A stretch of DNA of 46,322 bases from Siminovitchia fortis (lineage in GTDB: Bacteria; Bacillota; Bacilli; Bacillales; Bacillaceae_C): the NCBI RefSeq assembly GCF_003605365.2, contig NZ_QYTU02000031.1, positions 1 to 46,322 on the forward strand. The letters are read 5' to 3'. Positions 32,707 to 41,147 of this stretch are shown piece after piece; the stretch's first letter is position 1, and every line of letters begins with the position of its first letter. The notes beneath the pieces are model-generated. The model was not told where the DNA came from, ran no database searches, and saw nothing but the letters and a program-made list of their open reading frames with translations. The translations under genes and the position numbers were made by a program.

Positions 32707-33378
32707 CTAATCTTTTTTCAATCTGGCAGCTACCCGGTTGCCCAGTGACTGCAATCCTTGGACAAGGATGATCAGGAGGATGACTGTTACATACATGACA
32801 TCGACTTCGTAACGGAGGTGGCCGTAGCGATAGGCAAGGTCCCCAAGGCCTCCGCCTCCGACAAGTCCTGCCATCGCTGTAGCGCCAATTAAGGAAATCG
32901 TTGCAATGGTCAGTCCAAGAATAATCGAGGAACGGGACTCCCTTACAAGAACGTGCCAAATGATATGTCTCGTTTTCATGCCCATCGCTTCATAGGCTTC
33001 AAGCACTCCCCGATCTACTTCCAGAAGGGCTGTTTCCATCAGACGGGCAATGTATGGAGCCGTATAAATAACGAGAGGGACAATAACGCCCTTTACACCA
33101 ATCGTTGTTCCGACAATGAACCTTGTGAATGGCAAAATAAAGAATAACAAGATGATGAACGGGACAGACCGTACAATATTTATAAATATATTCAATATAC
33201 CAAAGACGTATTTGTTGCTAAATGCCTTGCCTGGACGTGTAAGAACCAGCATAATCCCGAGTGGAAGACCGATTAAAATCGATATTCCAAGGGAGATTCC
33301 AACCATTTGGAAGGTTTGGATGATGGCTTCCCAAATATCAGTGCCCCAGTTATCAAGAAACTCGCTTATTTTTGTCAC
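32707..33378 (-). CDS. metI: Methionine ABC transporter permease
   Basis: A 223-residue permease with five membrane helices and the EAA-type coupling loop seen as EVDRGVLEAYEAMGMKTRHI. Similar to MetP/MetI of Bacillus. The GTG start at 33378 lies inside the end of metN (26-base overlap), with AAGGTG about 10 bases upstream, so translation is coupled. Confidence 0.94.
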   Translation of the reverse strand: MTKISEFLDNWGTDIWEAIIQTFQMVGISLGISILIGLPLGIMLVLTRPGKAFSNKYVFGILNIFINIVRSVPFIILLFFILPFTRFIVGTTIGVKGVIVPLVIYTAPYIARLMETALLEVDRGVLEAYEAMGMKTRHIIWHVLVRESRSSIILGLTIATISLIGATAMAGLVGGGGLGDLAYRYGHLRYEVDVMYVTVILLIILVQGLQSLGNRVAARLKKD

Positions 33379-34390
33379 TTATATTCACACCTTCCACATG
33401 AACCTGGTCTTTTTCCAGGTACCGGACCGCTTTATGAATCTCGGCCGTATCTCCTTTTAAATGGACGACAAGCTGTCCGAAAGTTTCATCCTTTAAATGG
33501 GTAATGCTTCCTGACAAGATATTCGGATAAATATCAAATTTCTTTGTCACAGTCGCCAAAGCAGGTTCGCCGCTTGAATCCCCGAAGAAGGAAAGGGTGA
33601 ACACCTGCCCGGTCTGGTTGAGTTTTTCCAGAAGATCATCCGGAATTTTATGAGTAAACAGGCTGCTTACAAATCGCTTCGTAGTTTGATGCGCCGGTGA
33701 GGTGAAAATGTCTTTTGTTGTTCCTTCTTCAATGACTTCACCATTTTCCATGACAGCTACGCGGTCACAGATGCGCTGAATGACGTTCATTTCGTGTGTG
33801 ATGAGCAAAATGGTAATACCGAGATCTTTATTGATTTTCAAAAGCAGGTCGAGAATGGCTTCCGTCGTATCCGGGTCCAAAGCGCTGGTCGCTTCGTCGC
33901 TTAAAAGGATTTCGGGTTCAAAAGCAAGCGCGCGGGCGATAGCCACCCGCTGCTTTTGCCCGCCGGAAAGTTCGGAAGGATAGGCATGATATTTTTCATC
34001 AAGGCCGACTATTTTTAGGTACTTCACGACTCTTTCTTCCACTTCTTTTTTGCTAAATCCGGAAAGTTTCAGTGGAATGGAAATATTTTCATAAACAGTG
34101 GCCGTCTTTAAAAGGTTAAATCCCTGAAAAATCATTCCGATGTTGGTGCGGGCTTCGCGAAGCTTTTTGGTAGACAGTTTTGTTAAATCTGTCCCTTTTA
34201 CAACTACGGAACCTGCGTCGGGTTTTTCCAATAAATTGACGCAGCGGATCAATGTACTTTTTCCAGCGCCGCTGTATCCGATGACTCCATATATTTCACC
34301 TTTTTTAACAGAAAGCGATACATTGTTCAATGCGTGAATCGGACCTTGTTTACCTTGAAATGTCTTAGAGATTCCCGCGAGTTCTATCAT
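33353..34390 (-). CDS. metN: Methionine ABC transporter ATP-binding protein
   Basis: A 345-residue ATPase: Walker A GYSGAGKST, signature LSGGQKQRVAIARALAFEP, Walker B ILLSDEATSALDP and H-loop LLITHEMNV. The C-terminal 80 residues form the NIL domain that binds methionine and inhibits transport when methionine is high (Met transport trans-inhibition is known for this family). Start at ATG 34390 with AAGGAG upstream. Upstream in the same operon is a 430-bp structured repeat element and metQ copy 2. Confidence 0.95.
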   Translation of the reverse strand: MIELAGISKTFQGKQGPIHALNNVSLSVKKGEIYGVIGYSGAGKSTLIRCVNLLEKPDAGSVVVKGTDLTKLSTKKLREARTNIGMIFQGFNLLKTATVYENISIPLKLSGFSKKEVEERVVKYLKIVGLDEKYHAYPSELSGGQKQRVAIARALAFEPEILLSDEATSALDPDTTEAILDLLLKINKDLGITILLITHEMNVIQRICDRVAVMENGEVIEEGTTKDIFTSPAHQTTKRFVSSLFTHKIPDDLLEKLNQTGQVFTLSFFGDSSGEPALATVTKKFDIYPNILSGSITHLKDETFGQLVVHLKGDTAEIHKAVRYLEKDQVHVEGVNISDKNKRVS

Positions 34391-34513
34391 GTGTATTGCT
34401 CCTTCATGTTTATTTTCAAAAATCCGTGACGGCTGCCTGGTTTAGTTTTCTTACCAGAGTAAGAAAGCATAAGCTTTTTTAGCTTTTAAAATTTTGAACA
34501 AAGCCATTTGTTG

Positions 34514-34944
34514 TCTAGCTCCAGCGCCTATCGACTAGCAGACTTCGCACCTAATGTGCTCCTGCGGCGCAGCTTATTCGAGGATGTTTGGCGAACATCA
34601 TAGCAAAGCTGCACGACGCCAACTCAAGGAAGCATCACACGAGGCCATTTCAAGTAGTAGCTTTCCTACGATAAGTCAACATCGGCTCCGACGCACAGGA
34701 TGTGCTAGTGCAGGCGAAGCGACAGGACGTCGCTGCTTGAGCCTGCGTTCCTCGCCGTGTTGTCCGACTGCGAGTGCCATCGGCTCGAGGTCATAAGCCA
34801 ATCGCTGCTGAAGGCAAACTACGCCTTCTTCAGCGCTCGTCTAGCTTTGCGCCGATAAGCAGGCACTCTCGCACTTCCTTATCCTTTATCTCGTCGGAGG
34901 CACTCCAGTCTGTACGTCGATGGGCAAGGCGCTTGCGCTTTTCT
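34514..34944. repeat. 430-bp structured intergenic repeat element within the met operon
   Basis: The stretch between metQ copy 2 and metN holds no gene. It begins with GTCTAGCTCCAGCGCC and ends with AAGGCGCTTGCGCTTTTC; the ends form an imperfect inverted repeat (AGCGCC and ATCGAC shared with the reverse complement of the far end). Inside are several hairpins, for example GCTGAAGGC facing GCCTTC..CAGC near 34806-34835 and GCAGGC facing GCCTGC near 34711-34746. The ends resemble a family of intergenic repeats I know from Bacillus genomes. The remaining 34391-34513 bases show nothing but spacer and the metN ribosome site. It lies in the transcribed part of a SAM-riboswitch operon. Confidence 0.6.
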
Positions 34945-35784
34945 TTACCAAGAGGGAATGACTGATCCTTCGAATGTTTCATCAATATATTGTTTCACTT
35001 CATCAGAACGGTAAACATCCCAAAACTTTTGAATCGCTTCGTCATCTTTTGATTCAGGCCTGGCCGCTGCAACATTCACCCATGGAGAGTCGCTTGATTC
35101 AATAAAGATGGAATCTTTGGCAGGCTTAAGTCCATGCTCAATCGCAAAGTTCGTATTGATGGCAGCTGCATCAAGCTCCTCCAATTGACGGGGAAGCTGG
35201 GAGGCTTCCAATTCTACTAACTCATAATCGTTTTCGTTTTCTTCAACATCCTTGACAGTCGGGGCAGTCCCTGAGCCTTCTTTCAATTTAATTAATCCGG
35301 CACTTTCAAACAAAACAAGGGCACGTCCTCCATTTGTAGGATCGTTAGGAAGTCCAATCTTCGCCCCTTTTGGCAGATCTTTAACGTCTTTCACTTTGGA
35401 TGAGTAAATCCCCATTGGAAAAGTGAGTGCTTTACCTACTTCGACAAGATCCATGTCCCGGTCTTTATTAAACTGCTCCAAATAAGGAATCGTTTGGAAT
35501 AAGTTGAGATCCAACTCTTTTTCATCTAAAGCGATATTCGGCATAATGTAATCCGTGAACACTTTGACTTCGATATCCAAATCTTGCTTGGCTGCAAGCT
35601 CTTTTACTTTTTCCAAAACTTGTTCGTGCGGGCCGGCTGTTACACCAACCGTCAGTTTGCCGTCGTCAAGAAGGCCTTCCGCTTTTTCGCCTTTACTGCC
35701 GGCTGCTTCTTTATTGCCACCGCCGCATGCTGCAAGAGCGGCGATTATTAAAATAATTAAACTGGATAATACCCACTTTTTCAT
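34945..35784 (-). CDS. metQ: Methionine ABC transporter substrate-binding lipoprotein (copy 2)
   Basis: A 279-residue MetQ-family lipoprotein, lipobox LAACG at about residue 20, with KLTVGVTAGPHEQVLEKVKE, FQTIPYLEQFNKDRDMD, IGLPNDPTNGGRALVLFESA and DAAAINTNFAIEHG. It is a clear paralogue of the MetQ at 31814. It is the first gene after the SAM-I riboswitch. ATG 35784 follows GGGGAAG; the longer in-frame start at 35802 runs through this site. Different side chains at the ligand loop (QTIPYLEQ versus QHEPYLDE) suggest a different ligand preference, for example D- versus L-methionine or sulfoxide, which is inference. Confidence 0.93.
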   Translation of the reverse strand: MKKWVLSSLIILIIAALAACGGGNKEAAGSKGEKAEGLLDDGKLTVGVTAGPHEQVLEKVKELAAKQDLDIEVKVFTDYIMPNIALDEKELDLNLFQTIPYLEQFNKDRDMDLVEVGKALTFPMGIYSSKVKDVKDLPKGAKIGLPNDPTNGGRALVLFESAGLIKLKEGSGTAPTVKDVEENENDYELVELEASQLPRQLEELDAAAINTNFAIEHGLKPAKDSIFIESSDSPWVNVAAARPESKDDEAIQKFWDVYRSDEVKQYIDETFEGSVIPSW

Positions 35785-35933
35785 GCTGCTTCCCCATTTC
35801 AATGTATATTTATCTTTTTAGTCGAGTTTACTGCTATTAATCATCTTCCTATTTTTATTGCCAATACAATTTCTATTTATCGTACCTCCGTGTTCCTCCC
35901 TTCAAGATTCCTTATGGAAATCCCTTGTGCATC

Positions 35934-36105
35934 AAAAAATGCCTCTCGCACAGAGAGGCATGGAAATACACGAAAGTATCACGCACTCTCTTATTTTTCA
36001 AAATACAAAGTATTTTGCAGGATTTAGCACCTGTTCCTGTTTTGGTAAAACAAGAATGGTTGCCGGGTTTCACAGGGCCAGTCCCTCCACCGCTCTCAAT
36101 AAGAG
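35934..36105 (-). promoter_or_regulatory. SAM-I (S-box) riboswitch with terminator
   Basis: On the minus strand the S-box core is clear: GGTGGAGGGACTGGCCC, GATGAAACC-like GTGAAACCCGGCAACC and GGTGCTAAATCCTGC. P1 pairs CTCTTATT (36098-36105) with the facing AATAAGAG (35988-35995). The terminator stem is 35939-35947/35953-35961 with a T run at 35934-35939. SAM binding is known to favour termination. It controls the metQ2-metN-metI-metQ1 importer operon. Confidence 0.95.
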
Positions 36106-36131
36106 ATTTCCAAATGAAATTGTTAAGAATG

Positions 36132-36160
36132 ATAATATACCTATCTAAAAGAAATGTCAA
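36132..36160 (-). promoter_or_regulatory. Sigma-A promoter of the SAM-riboswitch met operon
   Basis: TTGACA (36155-36160) and TATTAT (36132-36137) on the minus strand with a 17-base spacer, just upstream of the S-box. Confidence 0.85.
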
Positions 36161-36349
36161 TACTGTCTGTTCATTTTTCAGATCTATCTTATGATCAAAG
36201 GCCACTTGAAATTTTTTCATAGGGCTTTCTTCCATACTGGAAAAACAAGAAAAATACTAACTATTTTTTGTATTATGATTTATAATGTGTATGAATATAT
36301 GTTTTTTGATTTTTATTATATATACTTCAATGCAGGGAGGAGCAGCAAA

Positions 36350-37624
36350 GTGTCAACTGATACGAAGAAGAAGGTCCAAGACTATATTGAAGAAAATAAA
36401 GATGAACTTGTGGAAGCCATTGTGAAGGCGGTCCAAATTCCGAGCGTGATCGGCGACGAAAATGCTATGGCGGAATATATGAGGAAAAAGTATGAAGAAA
36501 TCGGATTGAAAGTGGCCGAGGTTCATCCTGAGTATGAAAAGATCCAAAACCATCCTGCTTTTAGCAGCTCTGATTTGCCGTTTGAAGGCAGAAAGAACAT
36601 TATCGGCATTTGGGAAGGCAATGACGATGCGCCTTCATTAACGTTAAATGGACATATGGATGTTGTTTCACCGGAACCGGTTGAAAATTGGACAAAAGAT
36701 CCATGGGGCGGCGAGATTGTAGGCAATAAATTGTACGGGCGCGGCTCGGGAGATATGAAAGCCGGGCTTATGGCCAATTGGTTCGCTTTGAAAGCGCTGT
36801 TGGACCTGGGAATCAAGCCGAAAGGCAAAGTCCTGCTTCAAAGCGTGATCGAAGAGGAAGCAGGGGGGGCAGGCGGTACACTCTCCTGTTTGGAAGCCGG
36901 ATATACAACCGACGGTTTTATTGCGACAGAGCCCCATGCTTTGAGATTGACTGTTGCTCATGCCGGGGTCATGTATTTCCGAGTAAGGGTGCTGGGCAAA
37001 ACAGCTCATGCGGGCATGGCGCATTTGGGCGTGAATGCGATCAGTAAAATGTACAAGGTTTACAATGCACTTGAAGAGCTCGCTGAAAAGAGGGCTAAGG
37101 AGGTTTATTTTGAGCTGTTCCATAAAGGTTCCGGCCAATCTGTCCATATGAATCTTGGTACGTTAAAAGGGGGAGACTGGGCATCCAATGTTCCAGGTGA
37201 AGCAGTACTTGAATGCCGAATCGGTTTCATCCCATCTGAGACACGCGCCGAAATCAAGGAACTGATTGAAAAGACGGTTCAGGAAGCCGCAAAAGGCGAC
37301 GAATGGCTCGAAGAGAATCCGCCTGAAGTGGAATGGTACGGCTGGACAACCGAGGCGTGGAATCAGGCCCCTGATGATCCGTATGTCCAAGCTTTTAAAA
37401 AGACGGCGGAAGACGTATTGGGCAAAGAAGTGGAAATTGCCGGACGTGCTGCCGGGAATGATGCACGGTTTACCCAATACTATGGCAAGCCTGGACTTGT
37501 GTTTGGACCAAGGTGCTCGAACATGCACGGACCGGACGAATATGTTGAAATCGACAGTGTTATTGAGACAGCGAAGGTGTTTGCTGCACACATTATTGAC
37601 TGGTGCGGAATTGAAGAAGAATGA
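36350..37624 (+). CDS. M20-family metallopeptidase (ArgE/DapE-like deacylase)
   Basis: A 424-residue zinc-dependent amidohydrolase. Metal ligands and catalytic residues are visible: LNGHMDVVSPEP (His and Asp), YGRGSGDMKAGLMAN (bridging Asp), VIEEEAGGAGGTLSC (catalytic Glu pair), ATEPHAL and FGPRCSNMHGPDEYVEID (late His). A dimerisation insert spans about 215-330. It resembles B. subtilis YodQ-type deacylases; the substrate is unknown. The start is GTG 36350, with GGGAGGAG about 8 bases upstream; the frame is open further upstream but has no ribosome site there. The 36161-36349 gap is AT-rich with a TATAAT at 36281-36286. Confidence 0.9.
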   Translation: MSTDTKKKVQDYIEENKDELVEAIVKAVQIPSVIGDENAMAEYMRKKYEEIGLKVAEVHPEYEKIQNHPAFSSSDLPFEGRKNIIGIWEGNDDAPSLTLNGHMDVVSPEPVENWTKDPWGGEIVGNKLYGRGSGDMKAGLMANWFALKALLDLGIKPKGKVLLQSVIEEEAGGAGGTLSCLEAGYTTDGFIATEPHALRLTVAHAGVMYFRVRVLGKTAHAGMAHLGVNAISKMYKVYNALEELAEKRAKEVYFELFHKGSGQSVHMNLGTLKGGDWASNVPGEAVLECRIGFIPSETRAEIKELIEKTVQEAAKGDEWLEENPPEVEWYGWTTEAWNQAPDDPYVQAFKKTAEDVLGKEVEIAGRAAGNDARFTQYYGKPGLVFGPRCSNMHGPDEYVEIDSVIETAKVFAAHIIDWCGIEEE

Positions 37625-37778
37625 TTAATACGGAAAACCTCTGATTTTTTGTGTTATGCTCCCCTTTTGGTAGTCAGGTGAAAAGGACAACTTAAAGGGG
37701 GCAATTCACATTGTGGCCAGGGGTTTATTGAATTAGATTTTCGCTGAGAGTATTGCTTTGCTTAAAATATAAAGATTC

Positions 37779-38037
37779 TTGCCCAAGTTCGAGGATTGCA
37801 GCATCTTCGGTAAGGAATGCCGCGCATACCTGCCCAAATAGGAGGGATGGCGGCATCTTCGGTAAGGAATCCCGTGTATACTTGCCCAATTAGAAGGGAT
37901 AGCGGCATCTACGGTAAGGGATCCCGTGTATACTTGCCCGATTAGGAGGGATGGCGGCATCTTCGGTAAGGAAAGCCGCACATACCTGCCCAAATAGGAG
38001 GGGTAGCCCGATCTTCGGTAAGGAATGCTACATATTC
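37779..38037. repeat. Five tandem 52-bp repeats
   Basis: Units start at 37779 (51 bp), 37830, 37882, 37934 and 37986 (52 bp each). The shared pattern is TTGCCCAAATAGGAGGGATG, then GCGGCATCTTCGGTAAGGAA, then CCCGTGTATAC. The last unit leads into CGGTAAGGAAT facing ATTCCTTACCG (ending at about 38044), an 11-bp hairpin. The unit length is not a multiple of three and stop codons occur, so it is not coding. Copies differ by a few bases. The rest of the 37625-38089 gap shows no gene. Confidence 0.85.
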
Positions 38038-38089
38038 CTTACCGTTGATTCCTTTCAACAGGAGGCCTTTATAGGAGCTAGGTACTGAT

Positions 38090-38167
38090 TTAAAGAAAAG
38101 TTTTAAAGGCGAAAACCGCGGCTGCTCCGAATGCCATTGCGATCACAAGCTTTAATGCTTGTTTCAT
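38090..38167 (-). CDS. 25-residue single-helix membrane micro-protein
   Basis: The frame reads MKQALKLVIAMAFGAAAVFA then FKTFL: a basic N-terminus and one hydrophobic helix. It starts 21 bases after the ABC permease stop and has a near-ideal GAGGAGG ribosome site 8-9 bases before ATG, so translation from the exporter mRNA is likely. I know no named family; it may be a small subunit or regulator of the exporter. Confidence 0.55.
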   Translation of the reverse strand: MKQALKLVIAMAFGAAAVFAFKTFL

Positions 38168-38188
38168 CTTGAATGCCTCCTCTGATTT

Positions 38189-38896
38189 TTAATCCACCAT
38201 CCGCTTGCGAAAGACCACAACGGTCAGAGCGGAAATGACAATGGTCCAAATAACGATAATCACCAAGTTTAATAGAATATCTGTAAAACCTGCGTTATTT
38301 TCCACGTTTTTCGCAATTTCAAGCAGCTGGACGTTTGGCAGGTATTCGGCTGCTTTTAAAATGGGATATTTTTCCGCCAACGCAGTGACAAATGTTCCGA
38401 ACGAAAAGATCATCATGAATGGAAGAATCAGGACGGAAGCCTCCATAACCGATTTTGCATACAGGCCTAATAATGTCCCCAAGCCCAGATAAAAGAGCGA
38501 TGACAGAATAATTGCGACAGCCACAATTCCAATGTTCTTAGGGCTATAATCCAATAAGAAAGCACTTAATGCGATGACAAAAATAGTAAAAAGGAAAGAT
38601 AATAAGCTTTTTCCGCATAGAATCTCTGCGGTGGTTGCCGGTGACAGCATCAATCCCCTCAATGTGTTCTTCTCTTTTTCCTCGGCAATCAGGCAGCATT
38701 GAACAAAGGCTGCAACCATGACGAATACCAAGTTAAAAACCATGTAATGTGTTTCAATGGAATCGACACCCATACGGCCATAAAAAGCGGCCAGAATCGG
38801 CGGCAAAAATATGACGCAGGATACAGCCAAATTCCGTGAAAAATCCTTATAATCCTTTATTAATATTGCATTCACGCGCTTCCAAGAAAATGTCAT
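38189..38896 (-). CDS. ABC-2 type exporter permease
   Basis: A 235-residue membrane protein with six hydrophobic segments and the ABC-2 pattern (ICLIAEEKEKNTLRGLMLSP-like motif seen as EEKEKNTLRGLMLSPATTAE before helix 3). The start overlaps the ATPase stop by four bases (ATGA). Partner of the ATPase at 38893; substrate unknown. Confidence 0.9.
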   Translation of the reverse strand: MTFSWKRVNAILIKDYKDFSRNLAVSCVIFLPPILAAFYGRMGVDSIETHYMVFNLVFVMVAAFVQCCLIAEEKEKNTLRGLMLSPATTAEILCGKSLLSFLFTIFVIALSAFLLDYSPKNIGIVAVAIILSSLFYLGLGTLLGLYAKSVMEASVLILPFMMIFSFGTFVTALAEKYPILKAAEYLPNVQLLEIAKNVENNAGFTDILLNLVIIVIWTIVISALTVVVFRKRMVD

Positions 38897-39741
38897 GCCA
38901 ATTTCCTCCCTGTCACCTGTATAAAAATATCTCCCAAAGTCGGTTCATTTGAATGAATTCTTGCCACTTGATCTGTTTTCATCAATTCATATAGCTGTTG
39001 CGCACCTTCTGCACCTATGGGAATAACAATCTTCTGTTCATTTGACAACTCTACTGTTATTGTCTCCTCGGCGTATTTCCTTTTCAGGTTATCCGGCGTA
39101 TCCAACAGCTGGATTTTTCCCTTGTTTAAAAATGCAACACGGTCACAAAGGGTGTCCGCTTCATACATATCGTGCGTTGTTAAAAAAATGGTTGTTCCTT
39201 TGGCGTTCAGCGCCCGCAGTCCTTCATATATATGAAGCGTATTTGTAGGATCCAGAGCCGAAGTAGGCTCATCCAGAAAAAGCAGCTCCGGTTCATGGAG
39301 CAGTGTACGTGCCAAAATAACCCGTTGTTTCATTCCTTTGGACAGTGCAGAAGTTTTTTTGTTTTTCTCATTTGTAAGATTAACGATTGCTAAAGATTCC
39401 TCTATCCTTGAACGAGGAACATCATATAAATCACAATAAAGCTTCAAGTTATCGTTAATGGATAATCTTTCATACAAGCCGCTGTTGTCAGTCAATACGC
39501 CAAATCGTTTCCGGTAATCTGACTGTTTCAATTTGGAGACAGGCCCGCCGAAAACCGACGCCGAACCGGTTGTAGGGTTCATTTGACCCGTTAAGATTTT
39601 AATTGTTGTAGTTTTGCCGGATCCGCTCGGGCCTAAGAAACCGAATATTTCTCCTTTCTTTACTTGAAAGTTAACTCCTTCAAGAGCAGGTTGGTTGGAG
39701 AAAGTTTTAACCAAATCCTTCACTTCGATAATATTTTCCAT
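38893..39741 (-). CDS. ABC exporter ATP-binding protein
   Basis: A 282-residue ATPase with intact Walker A GPSGSGKTT, signature LSKGMKQRVILARTLLHEP, Walker B LLFLDEPTSALDP and H-loop FLTTHDMYEAD. It lies downstream of the LytTR/pseudo-ATPase regulator on the same strand (gap of 241 bases), which probably controls it. The 39742-39982 gap is AT-rich and should hold LytTR binding sites; I could not fix them by eye. Confidence 0.92.
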   Translation of the reverse strand: MENIIEVKDLVKTFSNQPALEGVNFQVKKGEIFGFLGPSGSGKTTTIKILTGQMNPTTGSASVFGGPVSKLKQSDYRKRFGVLTDNSGLYERLSINDNLKLYCDLYDVPRSRIEESLAIVNLTNEKNKKTSALSKGMKQRVILARTLLHEPELLFLDEPTSALDPTNTLHIYEGLRALNAKGTTIFLTTHDMYEADTLCDRVAFLNKGKIQLLDTPDNLKRKYAEETITVELSNEQKIVIPIGAEGAQQLYELMKTDQVARIHSNEPTLGDIFIQVTGRKLA

Positions 39742-39982
39742 GTCCCTTCACCTCAAAAACGTAATGTCATTCGTTTGTTATATTCAGCTTACAGGGAAAT
39801 AATGCACCAGGCATTAAATAGCGAATGAAAAGAGTTATATAAAGGATGAACGGAGCAAAAGGAAGGCTGAATCAATTCACTTTTGCCTGTTTGGTTAAGA
39901 CGAAGAAGACAAGCAGCGTAAATGGAGGGTAAACAGAGAAAATAATCGACATATTTCCCGAGAAATAATTGATATTTCTACA

Positions 39983-41011
39983 TTATTTGAGCCCGAGCAT
40001 TTCCTTCAATACAGACATTTTTGATTTTGAGAGGGGAATGGTTGATTTGTTTGTATCCTCCAAAACAAGGCTGTAGCTGTTCCTTGTCCATGTAATCACT
40101 TCGCGCACTTTTTGCAGGTTGACGATATAGGAGCGATGACAACGGAAAAAGCCAAAGGGCAATAACCGGTTCTCCAATTCCTGAAGAGTAAAGTCGCTTG
40201 GAAATGCCTCACCTTTAATATGTATAAAGGATTGTCCTTCTCTGCTTTCAATATAATCTATCTCAGGAGGATTGAAGAGAACAATCTTATCTTTTACTTT
40301 TGTTGGGATTTTTTTGAACTGAACAGGCTGTGCTGTATCCGTTTGCTGTTCTTTTTCCAACTGGTCCTCATTTTTTTCGGGGTCATTGTTTTCAACCTGA
40401 ATGGGGGATAACCCGTTAACGTCGAGTTTATACACCTCGTCGGCAGCCGTAACCGCACTTTCCATGTTGCCTGTCAGGATCAGGATGGCTTTGCCCGAGT
40501 GCCGAAGTTCCTGAAGGAGAGAAAGGAAGATTTGTTTTGATTCCAAATCCAGGTTTTGATCGGGTTCTTCCAAAATATAAATGGCAGGGTTTTGCAAAAG
40601 GAGACAGGCAAACTGAACTCTTCTGCTCTCTGAATATGACAATTTATTTATCCTTGTTTTCCGTTTTTCATCAAGGCGGACTGCTTTTATTGCCCGATCA
40701 ATATTTTGTTCCGATTCGTATAAATTTTTTATAAACTTGAGCATTTCATCGATTGAAAGCCGCTCGTACAGTGCCGTGTTTAAAAATAAAAAGCCGATAT
40801 CTTTGGAAGGATGCTGCAACCGTTTATGGCCAACGCGGATTTCCCCATGGGAAAGCGCCGTTTTTCCAAGAAGCAGATTAATGATCTGCTCTCTGGCATT
40901 CACGCTCGAATAAAGAGCGGAAACCTGGCCGGGATTGACTGACAGGTCAAAGGAGGGGAAAATAATTGTATCATGAACCCTTTTTTCAGCATCCACAAAT
41001 TGTAAATTCAT
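39983..41011 (-). CDS. LytTR regulator fused to a degenerate ABC ATPase domain
   Basis: A 342-residue fusion. Residues about 1-205 follow the ABC ATPase fold, but Walker A is lost (LYSSVNAREQIINLLLGKT in place of GxxGxGKS/T) and the signature is LSYSESRRVQFACLLLQNP in place of LSGGQ. A Walker-B-like IYILEEPDQNLDLES remains. A polar linker (about 206-240) leads to a LytTR DNA-binding domain (about 240-340) with IDYIESREGQSFIHI, FFRCHRSYIVNLQKVREVI and STIPLSKSKM. The ATPase half is therefore unlikely to hydrolyse ATP and may sense or dock to the exporter encoded just downstream. Start ATG 41011. Confidence 0.88.
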   Translation of the reverse strand: MNLQFVDAEKRVHDTIIFPSFDLSVNPGQVSALYSSVNAREQIINLLLGKTALSHGEIRVGHKRLQHPSKDIGFLFLNTALYERLSIDEMLKFIKNLYESEQNIDRAIKAVRLDEKRKTRINKLSYSESRRVQFACLLLQNPAIYILEEPDQNLDLESKQIFLSLLQELRHSGKAILILTGNMESAVTAADEVYKLDVNGLSPIQVENNDPEKNEDQLEKEQQTDTAQPVQFKKIPTKVKDKIVLFNPPEIDYIESREGQSFIHIKGEAFPSDFTLQELENRLLPFGFFRCHRSYIVNLQKVREVITWTRNSYSLVLEDTNKSTIPLSKSKMSVLKEMLGLK

Positions 41012-41057
41012 TATGAGTCCTCATTTCTTTAAACCTCTGTACATTTCCATTATATCA

Positions 41058-41099
41058 AAAAAATAAACAGCCCAAGCTGATTTTCCCGGCTTGGGCTGT
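41058..41099 (-). terminator. Intrinsic terminator of the ectABC operon
   Basis: ACAGCCCAAGC (41067-41077) pairs with GCTTGGGCTGT (41089-41099), 11-base loop, followed on the minus strand by TTTATTTTTTT. Confidence 0.9.
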
Positions 41100-41147
41100 A
41101 AATAGGTAGTTGATTTTAGCGTAGATGGCAGGCGCTGATATTTTCTA

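Noticed and set aside
34554-34965. Small plus-strand genes in the met operon spacer
   Set aside because: Frames follow the repeat element, have no ribosome sites and oppose the operon.
37779-38037. CRISPR array
   Set aside because: The 52-bp units are directly adjacent with no unique spacers, and no cas gene is present.
39742-39982. Defined LytTR binding repeats in the exporter promoter
   Set aside because: Only a GAAATA/TATTTC inverted repeat near 39962-39978 stands out, which does not match the LytTR direct-repeat pattern well enough to annotate.
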